A DNA stretch of 64,000 nucleotides, from NCBI GenBank assembly GCA_964030475.1, contig CAXIPT010000002.1:13335267-13399266 (forward strand). The letters are read 5' to 3'. The translations under genes were made by a program, and so were the position numbers. This document shows, one piece after another, positions 44,801 through 55,733 of this stretch. The stretch's first letter is position 1, and every line of letters begins with the position of its first letter. The stretch comes from Tethya wilhelma (Eukaryota > Porifera > Demospongiae > Tethyida > Tethyidae). The notes under the pieces were generated by a model. The model made no database searches and was not told the DNA's origin. It was given only the letters and a program-made list of their open reading frames with translations.

Positions 44801-47800
44801 AATGAGCAAGAGAGAGAGCTAAAAGCTTTGGGATTAATTTCTCTGAAATGTGGAAAATACTGCTTTGAAAACTCAGGAGCTCAAGTAGGTGATGAAGATG
44901 AAATTGAAATGCCTTGCCTAGGACATCCATTTTATTTAGGCATGCTTTACGATTGCCATTATGACAAACTTCTTAATAGTCAACTCTGCGAAGATAATAT
45001 CACACAAGCACTTATTGAAGAAATCCCACAGGTCAACCACAGCTGTGAGGTCCTAGAGGACGATAGTCTAGAAACCAAGGCTTTGAGCTTAGAGCTAACC
45101 ATTCCTCTTAAGCTAAGCCTTATGTCCAACTTGATTCAGAATGTTTCGAAATCAGCCAAATACTGGCATGATCGCTGCAAGTCAAAACGCCAAGTCCGTG
45201 TCTGTCTCAAGTACACAAGCACTGTAATCAAGAAACAACTTCCAACAAACAACCTCAGCGAACATTTACAGCCAAAAAATGCTGAGGGTGCTACTCATGT
45301 AGTGACTGGAGTCCTTTATGGGTTCACTGCCTACTGTGTGTTTGATCACATGCTACAAGAAAACGAGAAATTTGAAGATGTTTACGAGAAAATATTGACA
45401 ACAGTCAAATCAGTACAAGTACTGTCTAGCTCAGACAGCACTCACATTGAGTCACCCAATATTTGCACGGTCTATAGTGACACAGGAGATAGCACCCTTC
45501 GAGAAGTTGTTGACCAGTTTTACAAGTTTAAAGATCAACAAACCAAAGAGAAACTGACCCCTGTCCCAATAAAAGTGTGGTTGTGTCCTCTGGAGAAGTT
45601 GGACAGAAGATTAAATGCTTTTACAAGAAAAGTGAGTACTAGCCTTGCAGATAAGATACAGAGTAAATTGGAGTGTTTGCATCATGTTCAGATGCTGGCC
45701 AATGATCTGCTAGCTCAATACAATGTAACACTGTCAAGATTTGAGCACACAAAAAGTAAGGTAACAAAATTTATAGAATATGTAAAATGCTACAGTGATG
45801 AGCTACAACAAAGTATTGCCAAGTTGCTACCAAAAATTCGAGGGGAAACTGTTGAGGAAATTAAACTGGCAAAGGTAATTGAAGAAAGTTTTATATCCCC
45901 ATTGAAATATGATTCTCTCATTGCTTGGTTGAAACTAGCTAAGGAAGAAATCAGCACACTTGAAATGTTAATGAATCAAATAAAACATGCTGAATTTGTG
46001 CCTTCTGATGAGCTTCAATCTATCATCACTACAGAGCCAAACTCTGACTACAATGTGTGTCTAATATTCCATATTGCATTGGAGGATGACCAAACCATCA
46101 ACCAACTTCAATCTTATCTTCAATCCAAACAAGTAATCCAGGGTCAGCCTGTGTGTGATACAAAGTGGTACACAAGCACTGAACTCATGAAGAAGATCAC
46201 AAGCAACATTGAACACTTCAAAACTTTCATGGAAAGCAACTCAGAGAACAAGCGTACTAAATTTTTGGCAGTGATATGCAGTACACCAACTTCTGCTCAA
46301 AGTGAGCCCATCAGCATTCTTCTTTATGAAGGCACTACATGTAAACCATGGGAGCCTCCAGGACCACCAGGTAAGCCAATGGTCAAAGAAGTAACTCGTG
46401 ACACAGTTCACCTACAATGGCCCAGACCAGAATATGGCAGCCAGAGTATAGAGTACTATAAAGTATCATACTATCCAGTATACCAACCACAAGATAGCCA
46501 TGCCGTAACTACAAACGGTGCTCAACCAATGGCTACCATCAGTGGACTAGTAGCTAGCACCAAGTATGTGTTTACAGTACAGTCAAAATGTAAGGTAGGT
46601 CTTGGAGCCAAAGGAGAGACTAGTGATCCTGTGGAAACTCAAAAAGCACCAATAACCAAAGAAATAATTAGAGTTGAGTCTGTCGACGAAGCATCATCTG
46701 TAACTACTCAGGAGGTATCATCAAAAAAACCAAAAGGCTCTTCTATAACTCACAATAGTATCACACTGGAGTGGGCCCTACCTGAAGAAAACAGTGACAA
46801 TATTGACCGCTATCTAATTTTATATTGTAACATTGATGACTCAACCAAGAAATGGAAAAAAATTAACACCATCAGTTCTGAACTGAAAAAAATTGTCAGT
46901 GATCTTTCTCCTCAAACCAAGTATATCTTTAAAGTCCGACCTGAACTAGATGATGGGGAATTTGGCCCTTGGAGTGAAGTCAGTGATCCCATTGAGACAG
47001 AGGCGTCATTATGTCAGCCTGGGAAGCCAAGAGCTACTTTTGTATCTCATAATAGTATCACATTGGAGTGGGACAAACCTGAACAAAGCTCAGGTAATGT
47101 CCGATCATATCAGGTTCAATATGTTGGCACTACTGAAGTCAAACATGATTGGAAAGGAGTAGTGACTAAGAGAAATGACACAAAGTTTATTATATCCAAT
47201 CTTACTGCTCAGACCAAGTACATTTTCAAGGTACGACCTGAACTAGAGGATGGTGGTGTTGGAGCCGAGAGTGAAGAAAGTGATCCCATTGAAACCAAGC
47301 CAAAAAATACTGGTTTAGGCACACCTATAGCTATTGCAGTCAATGATAACTCAATCACACTACAGTGGAAGAAACCCGACTTTGATACTGACTCTATTGA
47401 GTGTTACACTGTCTCTTATTGTTCCGTTAATGATAAGCAATGGAAACGGAAGACTACAGATGGTGCCCATGAAAAAATGACAGTAACTGATCTTATAACT
47501 GATACAAATTACCTGTTCAAAGTTCGCTCTGAGTGTGGGGGTGATGTTGGACCGATAAGTGAACAAAGTGATCCCATTAAAACTAGAGCTACTTCACCGC
47601 CTGGAAAACCAACATCAGATTCTTCAAATGATCATGTGACTCACAATCGTATCATGTTGGAGTGGAGTAGACCCAAATATGGAGGTGAAAAAATTAAACA
47701 GTACAAGATATTAGTGTACAGTTTTGCTGATAGACACAATGAAAAGCCAAAAGAACTATTAACAGATGATAGCCAAGAAAGTAAGTTAATTGAAGATCTT

Positions 47801-50800
47801 TCTGTGAACACAACCTACACATTTCAAGTCCAGCCAATCTGTTCTGAGAATCTTGGTTGCATTAGTGAAATAAGTGAGGCCATTAAGACAAAACCAACAT
47901 CTCCACCAGGAAAGCCAACGGCAAAAGACATAACCCACAAAAGTCTAACATTGATATGGAACAAACCAGATTCCGGCAGTAAGAATGTTAAGTATTACAC
48001 AGTTTTCATTCAATGCCCAGATTTATGTCAGAAAGTCATTAAATCAACAGCAGATGGAGTCCATGAAATGCTCAAAATCAGTCAGCTTGATATGCAAAAA
48101 AAGTATCAGTTCAAAATTCGTCCTGAGTGTGGTGAAGCTGGTGTTGGCATGGAGAGTGAGATGAGTGATGTAATTGAAACCATGGCAACCTCTCCTCCTG
48201 GGAAACCAAAAGTGTCTGAAGTCACTCATGAAAGTGTTTGTTTGGAGTGGACAAGACCAGATAAAGAAAATGTGACTATTGAAGGTTATGAAGTGTGCTA
48301 TAGAAAAACTGGGGAAGATTGGAGTAAAATTGTACACAGTAGACCAAGTTGTAAAAGCATTATTGCAGGGCAGAAAATTAAATTTGATTCAGAGTACGAA
48401 TTTAAGGTGGTGCCAATCTGTAGCAGTGGCAGAGGTAGTGAGAGTGAAATCAGTGAATCAGTTAGAACAAAGACAACCACTCCTCCTGGAAAGCCAAAAG
48501 CATTTTCTCAAACACATAATAATGTTAAGTTAGAATGGACAGAACCAAAGGGTGGTAGTGAGAACATTACCTACTACAACATTGTTTGCTCCAGACTTTT
48601 GACTGAGTCAAAAACTTATTCTGAAATAAAAGTAACCACTACCAGTACAGTAACAGAATCAACGATAGGTAGTCTAACTCCAAACACAGAGTATAAGTTC
48701 AAGGTCCAGCCTCACTGTCCAACTGGTCCTGGAGCTGAAAGTGAATGGAGTAGACCAATCAAAACAAAACCGATCTACTATAAACCTGGAAAACCCACGG
48801 TTACAAAACCAACAACTTATGATGAAGTTCAGTTGAAGTGGGCTAGACCTGAAAATGGGTTGAATGAAGTGCATTCGTATAGCGTCCATTGCCGTAATGT
48901 TCATAATTCAAATTGGACTCCAACACAAATAAATCTAATTGGTGCACAACAAAATGAATATACTGTCGCTGGGCTCCTTCCAGGTATTTCTTACGTTTTC
49001 AAAGTCAAGTCTCATCTACTTGCCACACCAAGTAACCATTTGTGTACAGAACAAGAGAGTGAACTCAGTGATCCCATCCAGACTAAAACAACCACACCAC
49101 CTAGTAAACCAGAAGTTGTAAATAGGTCTTTCAAAAGCATTCGACTGAAGTGGAGCAATCCTGACCAGGGGAGTGAAAATATTGAACACTACACAATAAA
49201 ATTTTATCCTAAGTCACAAACAGGCTTAAGCCATAAACAAGAACAGAGAACTACAGCCGGTAGTGCAATTAACATAGTCACAATAACAGGACTTGAAAGT
49301 AAAACACAATACATGTTTACAGTGATTCCTCACTGCTCAGATGGTGAAGGTGAACCAAGTGAGAGTATCATAGTTGAGACCCTACTATCTTGTAAGCCTG
49401 GTCCAGCTATGAAAGTTACTTCTACCCATGATAGTATCACACTAAGATGGAAAAAGCCTGATTATTATTCAAGTAAAGTTCAGCGATATATGTTATCTTT
49501 CAAGTCACAACATGACCATAGAGAACATTACCGTGAAGTGAAAACACATGAAGGTGTTGTAGTTGAAGGCTTGACTCACAACACTGAATATACATTTACT
49601 GTTCTTCCAATATGCCACGGGCCGCCTGATTCTATTAGCACAGAGAGTAGCACTAGTGAACCAATTGCTACCATGGCAACTTCTCCACCAGGTAAACCAA
49701 TCAAATCTAAAAAATCTACGACTCATGATTGTGTTACACTACAATGGACAAAACCAAAGACTGGTTATGAGAATATAAAGTACTATAAAGTAGTGTACAA
49801 ACTGAAGAGCACCTGGCCATCGTCACAAATCATGAAAACTCAGAACACAGACACCAACCAGGAAGAGGCAACTGTGACACGCCTTGTGTGTGGTACAAAA
49901 TATATCTTCAAAGTGAGAGCAGTATGTTCAACTGACACTGAAGGTAAAGAGAACCAGGGGATGGAGAGTGACTTTAGCAATCCAATAGAGACAAATAGAA
50001 CATCTCCACCTGGTAAACCAACAGCCATTGCATCCACTCACAACACAGTCACAGTGGAATGGAAGAAACCAAACTTTGGTTCCACTGACATTGAACGATA
50101 TTCCATCTACTTCTCAAAAGATGGAAGTCAGTGGAATATTGTGCAAAAATCAACTGAGCAACAAAAGCCTACATTATCTAGGCCTACCAGTTGTACTATA
50201 CAGGAACTTGAACCAAAAACTTTATATTTCTTTAAAGTTCTTCCAATGTGTATCAATGGTATAGGATCATACAGTGAAGTCAGTGAACCCATTATGACCA
50301 ATGCAACCGGACCACCATCAAAACCTACCATTAGTAAAGTGACTCATGATAGCATACATCTTCGGTGGAAGTCCCCTGAATATAGCCATGACAGAATTTA
50401 TCACTATCAACTCTCGTATACAAAACTTGAAAGAGATAAGAAGACTATATGGGAAACATTGACAGTGGAGGGTGGAAAAACTGAGTACTGTAAGTGTGTG
50501 GAGTCTTTGGAAATGAAAACTAGGTATATCTTTAAAGTTCTTCCAATGTGCATGGGCAGAGATCAGGAATTGGACAAAGGCACAGAAAGTGAATTCAGTG
50601 ATCCCATAATGACTAAAGCAACCTCTCCACCTGGTAAACCAGAGGCCATCAAGGTGACTCACAATAGTGTTCACTTAAAATGGACTAAACCTGATAAAGG
50701 TGATCCAAACAAGTATGAAATACTAACTTATGACAATTCTGATCATGATACAGACCCCATCAGTACAAATACTATAATAGCTACTCAAGATGAGTTTGTG

Positions 50801-52867
50801 GTTGAAAAACTTAAACCAAACACTAGATATAGATTTCAAATTCGTCCAGTATGTAGTGCTGATTGTTATGGTACTGACAGTGAAAATAGTGATGTATTTA
50901 CTACAAATCCAGTGTGCAAACCAAGCCAACTAAGAGCTTCCGAAGTCACCAGTGAGAGTATCACATTAACATGGGCAAACCCAGAGCATGGTAATGAGTA
51001 TATCGAGTACTACGTAATCCATTATTACGATAAACTGAGAGACTCTCAACTGAAGCAAACGAAACAGACAGAATGTAATGAAAACAAAATAGTTATTCTG
51101 AGTTTGAATGAGAGTACTAAATACACTTTCAGTGTATGTGCAAAACTAAAAGATGATGCTAAAGTTTCTCCTCAATTTAGTGAAGAGCTCTCAGTAGAAA
51201 CCTTACAACCTCCTCTTGCAGTTCGCTTGTGTAGAAATGCCCAACAGTTGCCACAAGGACAGTCTCCAGGACCAGTGATTTATAATGTACCAGAAATAAC
51301 TTGCACAATGAGAGATGCAGAAAAGATGATTTGCAAGTGTTATTTTGGGGATCCTAAACTAGCCAAAGGTAAACAAGAGAGAGTATTAATGCTTGTAGGA
51401 GCAACTGGAGAAGGCAAGAGTACACTGATTGAATGCATGGTCAACTACATACTTGGTACTAAATGGGAGTATGACTTAAGATTTCAATTAATTCAAGAAG
51501 AAGCTAGCTCTCAAGCTGAAAGCCAAACAAAATTTATCACTGCCTACACATTTTATCCAGTTCAAGGATCTGCTTTAGACTACACCCTAACAATCGTTGA
51601 TACACCAGGCTATGGAGATACCAGAGGAATTAAACAAGATACTGAATTGACAGAGCATATCAAACAGTTCTTCTCAACCCCATCTCCTAAAGGCATTGAC
51701 CATATTGATGGTGTTGGATTTGTTGTTAGAGCTGGTTCAGCCCGACTAACACCAACACAAGAGTACATTTTTGACTCAATACTTGGAGTATTTGGAAAAG
51801 ATATGAAAGACAACATCTTCTTGATGATAACTTTTTGTGATGCTAAAAAACCTGAAGTTTTAGAAGCTATAAGAGTAGCTAACATACCCAATGTTGATTA
51901 CTTCAAGTTCAACAACTCTGCATTGTATGCTGACAACAGTGATACTGATGATAATATCAGTTCAATTTACTGGAAAATGGGATCTGATACTCTTAAGAAA
52001 TTTTTCATAAACTTTGAAGAAATGCAGCCTAGAAGTCTACTGCTAACAAATGATGTTTTGGATGAACGTGAGCAACTAGAAATTCTCGTGGAAGGACTAC
52101 AAAAACAGATTACCCGTAGTCTTGACCTAATTAGAGAACTTAAACAAGACAAACAAGCCATAAATGATCATCGATTGAGTGTTGACAGTAACACACCATT
52201 CACTTATGAAGTTGAAGTGATGAGAGGTCAAGAAGAACCTCTACCACCAAAAAGCAAATATTTAATTGTTAGAATAGTGACTGCCAGTCAAGTGACTCTC
52301 TGTCTGAAATGCAATTTTACTTGTCACAATTCATGTACTATCAAAAATGATGAAAAGAAGTACAAATGTGCTGCTATGAAAGGGAAATACTACCAGAGAA
52401 ACAAGGACTCGTGTTGTGGAGTGTGTCCAGGATATTGTTCTTGGAGAGATCATGTCAACAGACCATATCAATATGTTCAACGACCAATGATAGAGAAGAG
52501 AACACTTGAGGATCTCATCAAGAAATACAGTACACCCTCATCCTCAGAGCAGCAATCTACTTCACAAGTCATCCTTGGTGGTATTGCAAAACAACTCAAA
52601 GAAACATATGATAAAGTACTAGACCTCATTAAACAGACACAAGAATCCATTGACAAACTAGACCAAATAGCCCTTAAAAAATTTGATCCCATGCGTGACA
52701 GTTCTTCTCAAGTGGCCTACATAGAACTATTGATTGAGGCAGAAAGGAAAGGTAGGAAGCCAGGATATGAGCAACGAATAGAGGCATTGAAAGTACTCAA
52801 AGACAGAGCTCAATATGCAGTTGAAGTAACTAAGACTAGAAGACAAACAACTAATGAGAAGAAATAG
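41896..52867 (+). CDS. Giant death-fold / stonustoxin-like / 16x FN3 / P-loop GTPase protein, with one in-frame stop
   Basis: Two exons: 41896-42268, spliced in frame (GG|LHDL) to 44181-52867; 3020 codons including both stops. Exon 1 encodes a ~125-residue all-helical, death-fold-like unit. Exon 2 begins helical. A TAA at 44798-44800 interrupts it after codon 330, and 2688 open codons follow in the same frame. Numbering from ATG 44828: 1-500 stonustoxin/SNTX-like region (GHPFYLGMLYDC, PVPIKVWLCPLEKLD); ~510-2125 sixteen FN3 domains, most starting PPGKP with LxW and YxFKVxP; 2191-2199 P-loop GATGEGKST; 2258 DTPGYGDT (G3); ~2336 TFCDAKK in the G4 position; ~2490-2550 Cys-rich CLKCNFTCHNSC...CCGVCPGYC; coiled coil to the end. 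SNTX, GTPase and Cys-rich modules are associated in NLR-like animal proteins, so an intracellular recognition or scaffold role is inferred. The domain homology does not show toxicity. The stop may be an error, a recent lesion or a readthrough site. Confidence 0.85.
42859..43327. mobile_element. Foldback element in intron 1 of the giant gene
   Basis: Arms 42927-43034 and 43219-43327 are near-perfect inverted copies of about 107 bp. Inside, a 47-bp unit (GCACATGACTACTTCATTTT...) is tandemly repeated at 43016 and 43063. Just left, 42846-42928 forms a perfect hairpin around AGAGTACTCCCACTCTATTA with a further direct copy. A partial third arm copy lies at 42747-42790. Confidence 0.85.
43617..43941 (+). 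mobile_element. Dispersed element, copy 1
   Basis: About 325 bp, homologous in inverted orientation to 53316-53641: AAGTTGGCT start, GCGCTCTCT in the middle, ACATTTTGTATTGTGTC and CCCATTCCTACTATACGTAC at the end. It includes a GGAA tandem repeat (43686-43710) where the other copy has GTAC repeats. No coding sequence was recognised. Confidence 0.75.
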
Positions 52868-53315
52868 TTACAATTATAGTACAAAGTCATATAACTATAC
52901 CTTAATAACAACAAACATATGGTTTACATATTGTGCTCATTATAAAACACACACAACTGCATAATATTAAAGAATTGGTATCTTTTTTTGTTTAGAATAA
53001 TTTTGCAGTAAGGATAATACAAATAGCTTCAGCTAATACAAGCTAGTCCATGCGTGACCCTAAAGTTATTCAAAGTTATTCTGTTGATGTATGCATGTAG
53101 TTATGTATATATAGGAATTGGTTATACTTTTAAGTTAGTTGAATTGCGTACTGACTTAGTCTTGTACATTGAATCTCTATTATGCCTTTCATGGACAATG
53201 TGAAGGATTCAAGCATGTACTGAGCATATATACTATGTATGAACAGATATTTTCAGAGATGTGAGTGCATGAACAGTATACAATATTATTGGATACACAC
53301 TGCAATGAGTTACTT
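52868..53315. other. 3' flank of the giant gene
   Basis: AT-rich spacer. No gene recognised. Confidence 0.4.
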
Positions 53316-53641
53316 ATCATACGTACGATAGTACGTATAGTAGGAATGGGCCGGCTGTCCCATAGACACAATACAAAATGTTGGTCACCATAAAAATCTA
53401 GTCAAACAAAATCAAATTTTCAAAGTTGCTCAGAGGCTCTCACTAACAGATTACCAACTGCTTGCAAGGCTTGAAACTCGCAAAAAGTTTCCTCAGCACT
53501 CGTAGAGAGCGCTAGTGGGAAGCCACCATAGTGCCATTTTTGTTCTTCTAACATACTTACTTACGTACGTACGTACTTCCTAAATGACTTACTCGAAAAG
53601 CATTTCCAGAGAACCAGAATGTGTTAAGCCAACTTTGACAG
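53316..53641 (-). mobile_element. Dispersed element, copy 2 (inverted)
   Basis: Inverted relative to 43617-43941, so the pair brackets the giant exon. It contains TACGTACGATAGTACGTA at its outer end and a GTAC tandem tract at 53561-53578. Confidence 0.75.
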
Positions 53642-53799
53642 CACAAAGTAAGTTCTTTTCATAGGTACTACATTCCTTGATACTCGTTTTCATCACAAAT
53701 AAACCTAAACAAAAACTAGAAAGCTTTGAAACTGAGAGTATAAATTCATGTACTTCAATGTAGCCATATAGATACTATAGACTACGTGCACGGGATTGG

Positions 53800-54184
53800 A
53801 TACCTCCCTGGCACAAACTGGATACCTCTACAAGAGACTCTTTATATGTCGATTCTTGAAACGGCATTTCTTCTCAACCTGGTGCTAGTTGGAGGAGGTG
53901 CACTCTTTGTGAATTTGACGGAAGGAAATGAGACAGCTCTCATCTTCATTTCTGTTGGGATAGCCTTCATTCAGTTCATAATAATACTGCTGATACACTT
54001 GCAAAGTACAGTCAAAGAGTGTTACAGGAAATTCAAGAACGTAAATCAAGACGAGTATGAAAGTCTTGAAGAAGCTGGTAACCATGGAAACAGGTGGAGA
54101 ATAAACCATCTTGATAGACCGTTACTGGAAGACTCAGAAGAAGAACCTAAATTGCGTGAACCACTTTTAGAAGAGAGTACCTAA
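53800..54184 (+). pseudogene. 3' fragment of a beta-helix receptor gene
   Basis: From about 53812 (LAQTGYLYKRLYMSILETAF) to the stop at 54182-54184 the frame encodes the last two membrane segments and the cytoplasmic tail of the family (LLNLVLVGGGALFVNLTEGN; DRPLLEDSEEEPKLREPLLE). Upstream sequence is unrelated, and no N marks the break, so this looks like a true 5'-truncated duplicate. The reading frame is intact over ~125 codons, so the loss is fairly young. Confidence 0.85.
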
Positions 54185-54354
54185 CTATAACTCATTTAAA
54201 GAAATCAATGTTATATCTGTTTATGTAGTGTAATGATTAATGTATTGTTGCTCATGCAGTGAATCAATAACAATTAAACTGTGTAAATTAAGTACTGATA
54301 CCAATACTGTACGTATAGTCTAAGTTAAGTCTAAGTTAATATCTTTATGGTCCC

Positions 54355-54535
54355 CATAAAGATGAATGCTGGAGTGTTCCTCCTGGTGCAATCACCGACA
54401 GTGGCCAGACTAGATCTGCATGTCTAAACTATGGTTGCTTCAAGTTAAATCTTAAGGTGTGGGATCAAAGCTAGCCACCTCAATGAGCTAGAGAGAGAAG
54501 ATGCAGACCGAACTAAAATGGTTAATTTCTGTCTA
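54355..54535 (+). pseudogene. Decayed copy of the MCMBP last exon
   Basis: Resembles MCMBP 33890-34040: AAGATGAATGCTG.AGTGTTCC, GTGGCCAGACTA, TAAACTATGGTTGCTT, AGTTAAATCTTAAG and GAGCTAGAGAGAGAAGA. Stops and indels break the frame. It lies directly after a beta-helix receptor tail. Confidence 0.75.
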
Positions 54536-54784
54536 TATTGTTGGTCCCTAATATATTGTTTAAAGCTTAGTCTCATGTTCAGCCCCTTTTTTTTCTTTCA
54601 CACTGGCAAAATTTGCCTGCACTATACTTGTTCTAACTGGTCCAGAAATTTCGTAGACTGATAAAGTTAGCTACCCATTTTGCTCTATGTATCCCGAAGT
54701 ATATACAGTTCTCATGGTTAGCACTCTATGAATAAATTATTGGTCTACGAAATTCCTGGATCATTCCTGGACCACTTAGAATGA

Positions 54785-54905
54785 GTATATATGAAAACCT
54801 TGAAGAGGCTGGTTACCATGGAAACAGAAGGAGAATTATCCATGTTAAAAAAGACCTTTATTACAACTGAGACTCAGAAGAAGAGCCTAAATTGCGTGAA
54901 CCATT
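54785..54905 (+). pseudogene. Small relic of a beta-helix receptor tail
   Basis: GAAAACCTTGAAGAGGCTGG, TTACCATGGAAACAGAAGGA and AGAAGAGCCTAAATTGCGTG match the cytoplasmic-tail region of the family (54055-54170, 59305-59410), with deletions and a shifted frame. Confidence 0.75.
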
Positions 54906-55129
54906 GGTGTGTATATAGACCCATTATAAGAACTTGTATAAATGTTGTAGCTTTAACTATTGAGTTAGGTATACTCTTTTCTATGAGCAGCTATAGCTTA
55001 AAAAAATAATTTGTCCTTGAGCCTGAATTGTCATGGTGACAAGTAATTGATATTGTATGCAATCTTATCTATATTTTCTGTTCACATCCATGCAATTCAA
55101 GATGTATGATGTATGCATGCTAACTTCAA

Positions 55130-55230
55130 GGTCTTACACCTGTCTAATGGTTGTTTTAAGTTAAGCCTTGAGATAATAAATGTGGGCAGGCCAAGAAAAG
55201 ACTTGGACCAAACTGATGGTTAAAATACCC
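55130..55230 (+). pseudogene. Second decayed copy of the MCMBP last exon
   Basis: CTGTCTAATGGTTGTTTTAA, TTAAGCCTTGAGAT, GGCAGGCCAAG and AAGACTTGGACCAAACTGA parallel MCMBP 33945-34035. The frame is lost. It follows the small receptor-tail relic, repeating the same order. Confidence 0.65.
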
Positions 55231-55733
55231 CTGTAAATCCACAACAATACTGTTAACAAACTGAAAACAGTTAAAGGAGGAAATCAATGTCTGAACAGTT
55301 TTTTACAACACCAATTTACTCCAAGCTGAGGATATTGATAAAGTACTGGTGCATACTCAGACATACTTCTCACACACATAGTAGCCTATAGTCCTATACA
55401 TAATTGTAGATTCAAATACAATATTGGAGAGAATGCATGTGTTCGTAAACTATATCAACCCTCCCCCCCCCCACCTCACACACACACAAACATAATGTCA
55501 TAATGGAAATGCTCAGTGATAATTAGATTCAAAGCTATAATACAATGCTAGTGCTGTTGTGGCCTAGGTCACTGGTGTCTGGCTTTTTTGATTACTACAA
55601 GCTACAAACCAACAGGAAGCATTAAACAAATAATGTTATTATAGTAGATCAGCTGACAATCATGTGAATCAGAGACAGCACTAGTGTTAATGATTGTCCC
55701 ACACAAATACTATGATACAAAATCAACTGTACA

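Noticed and set aside
44828..46360. Calling the stonustoxin-like region a venom toxin
   Set aside because: The similarity is to the widespread SNTX-type domain found in many intracellular animal proteins. There is no signal peptide, and the domain is joined to FN3 and GTPase modules.
47360..52692. Many 60-120 residue antisense frames within the giant exon
   Set aside because: Shadows of the dense coding strand, with no family similarity or splice support.
54791..55009. Small protein MKTLKRLVTMETEGELSMLK...
   Set aside because: An out-of-frame reading of a receptor-tail relic.
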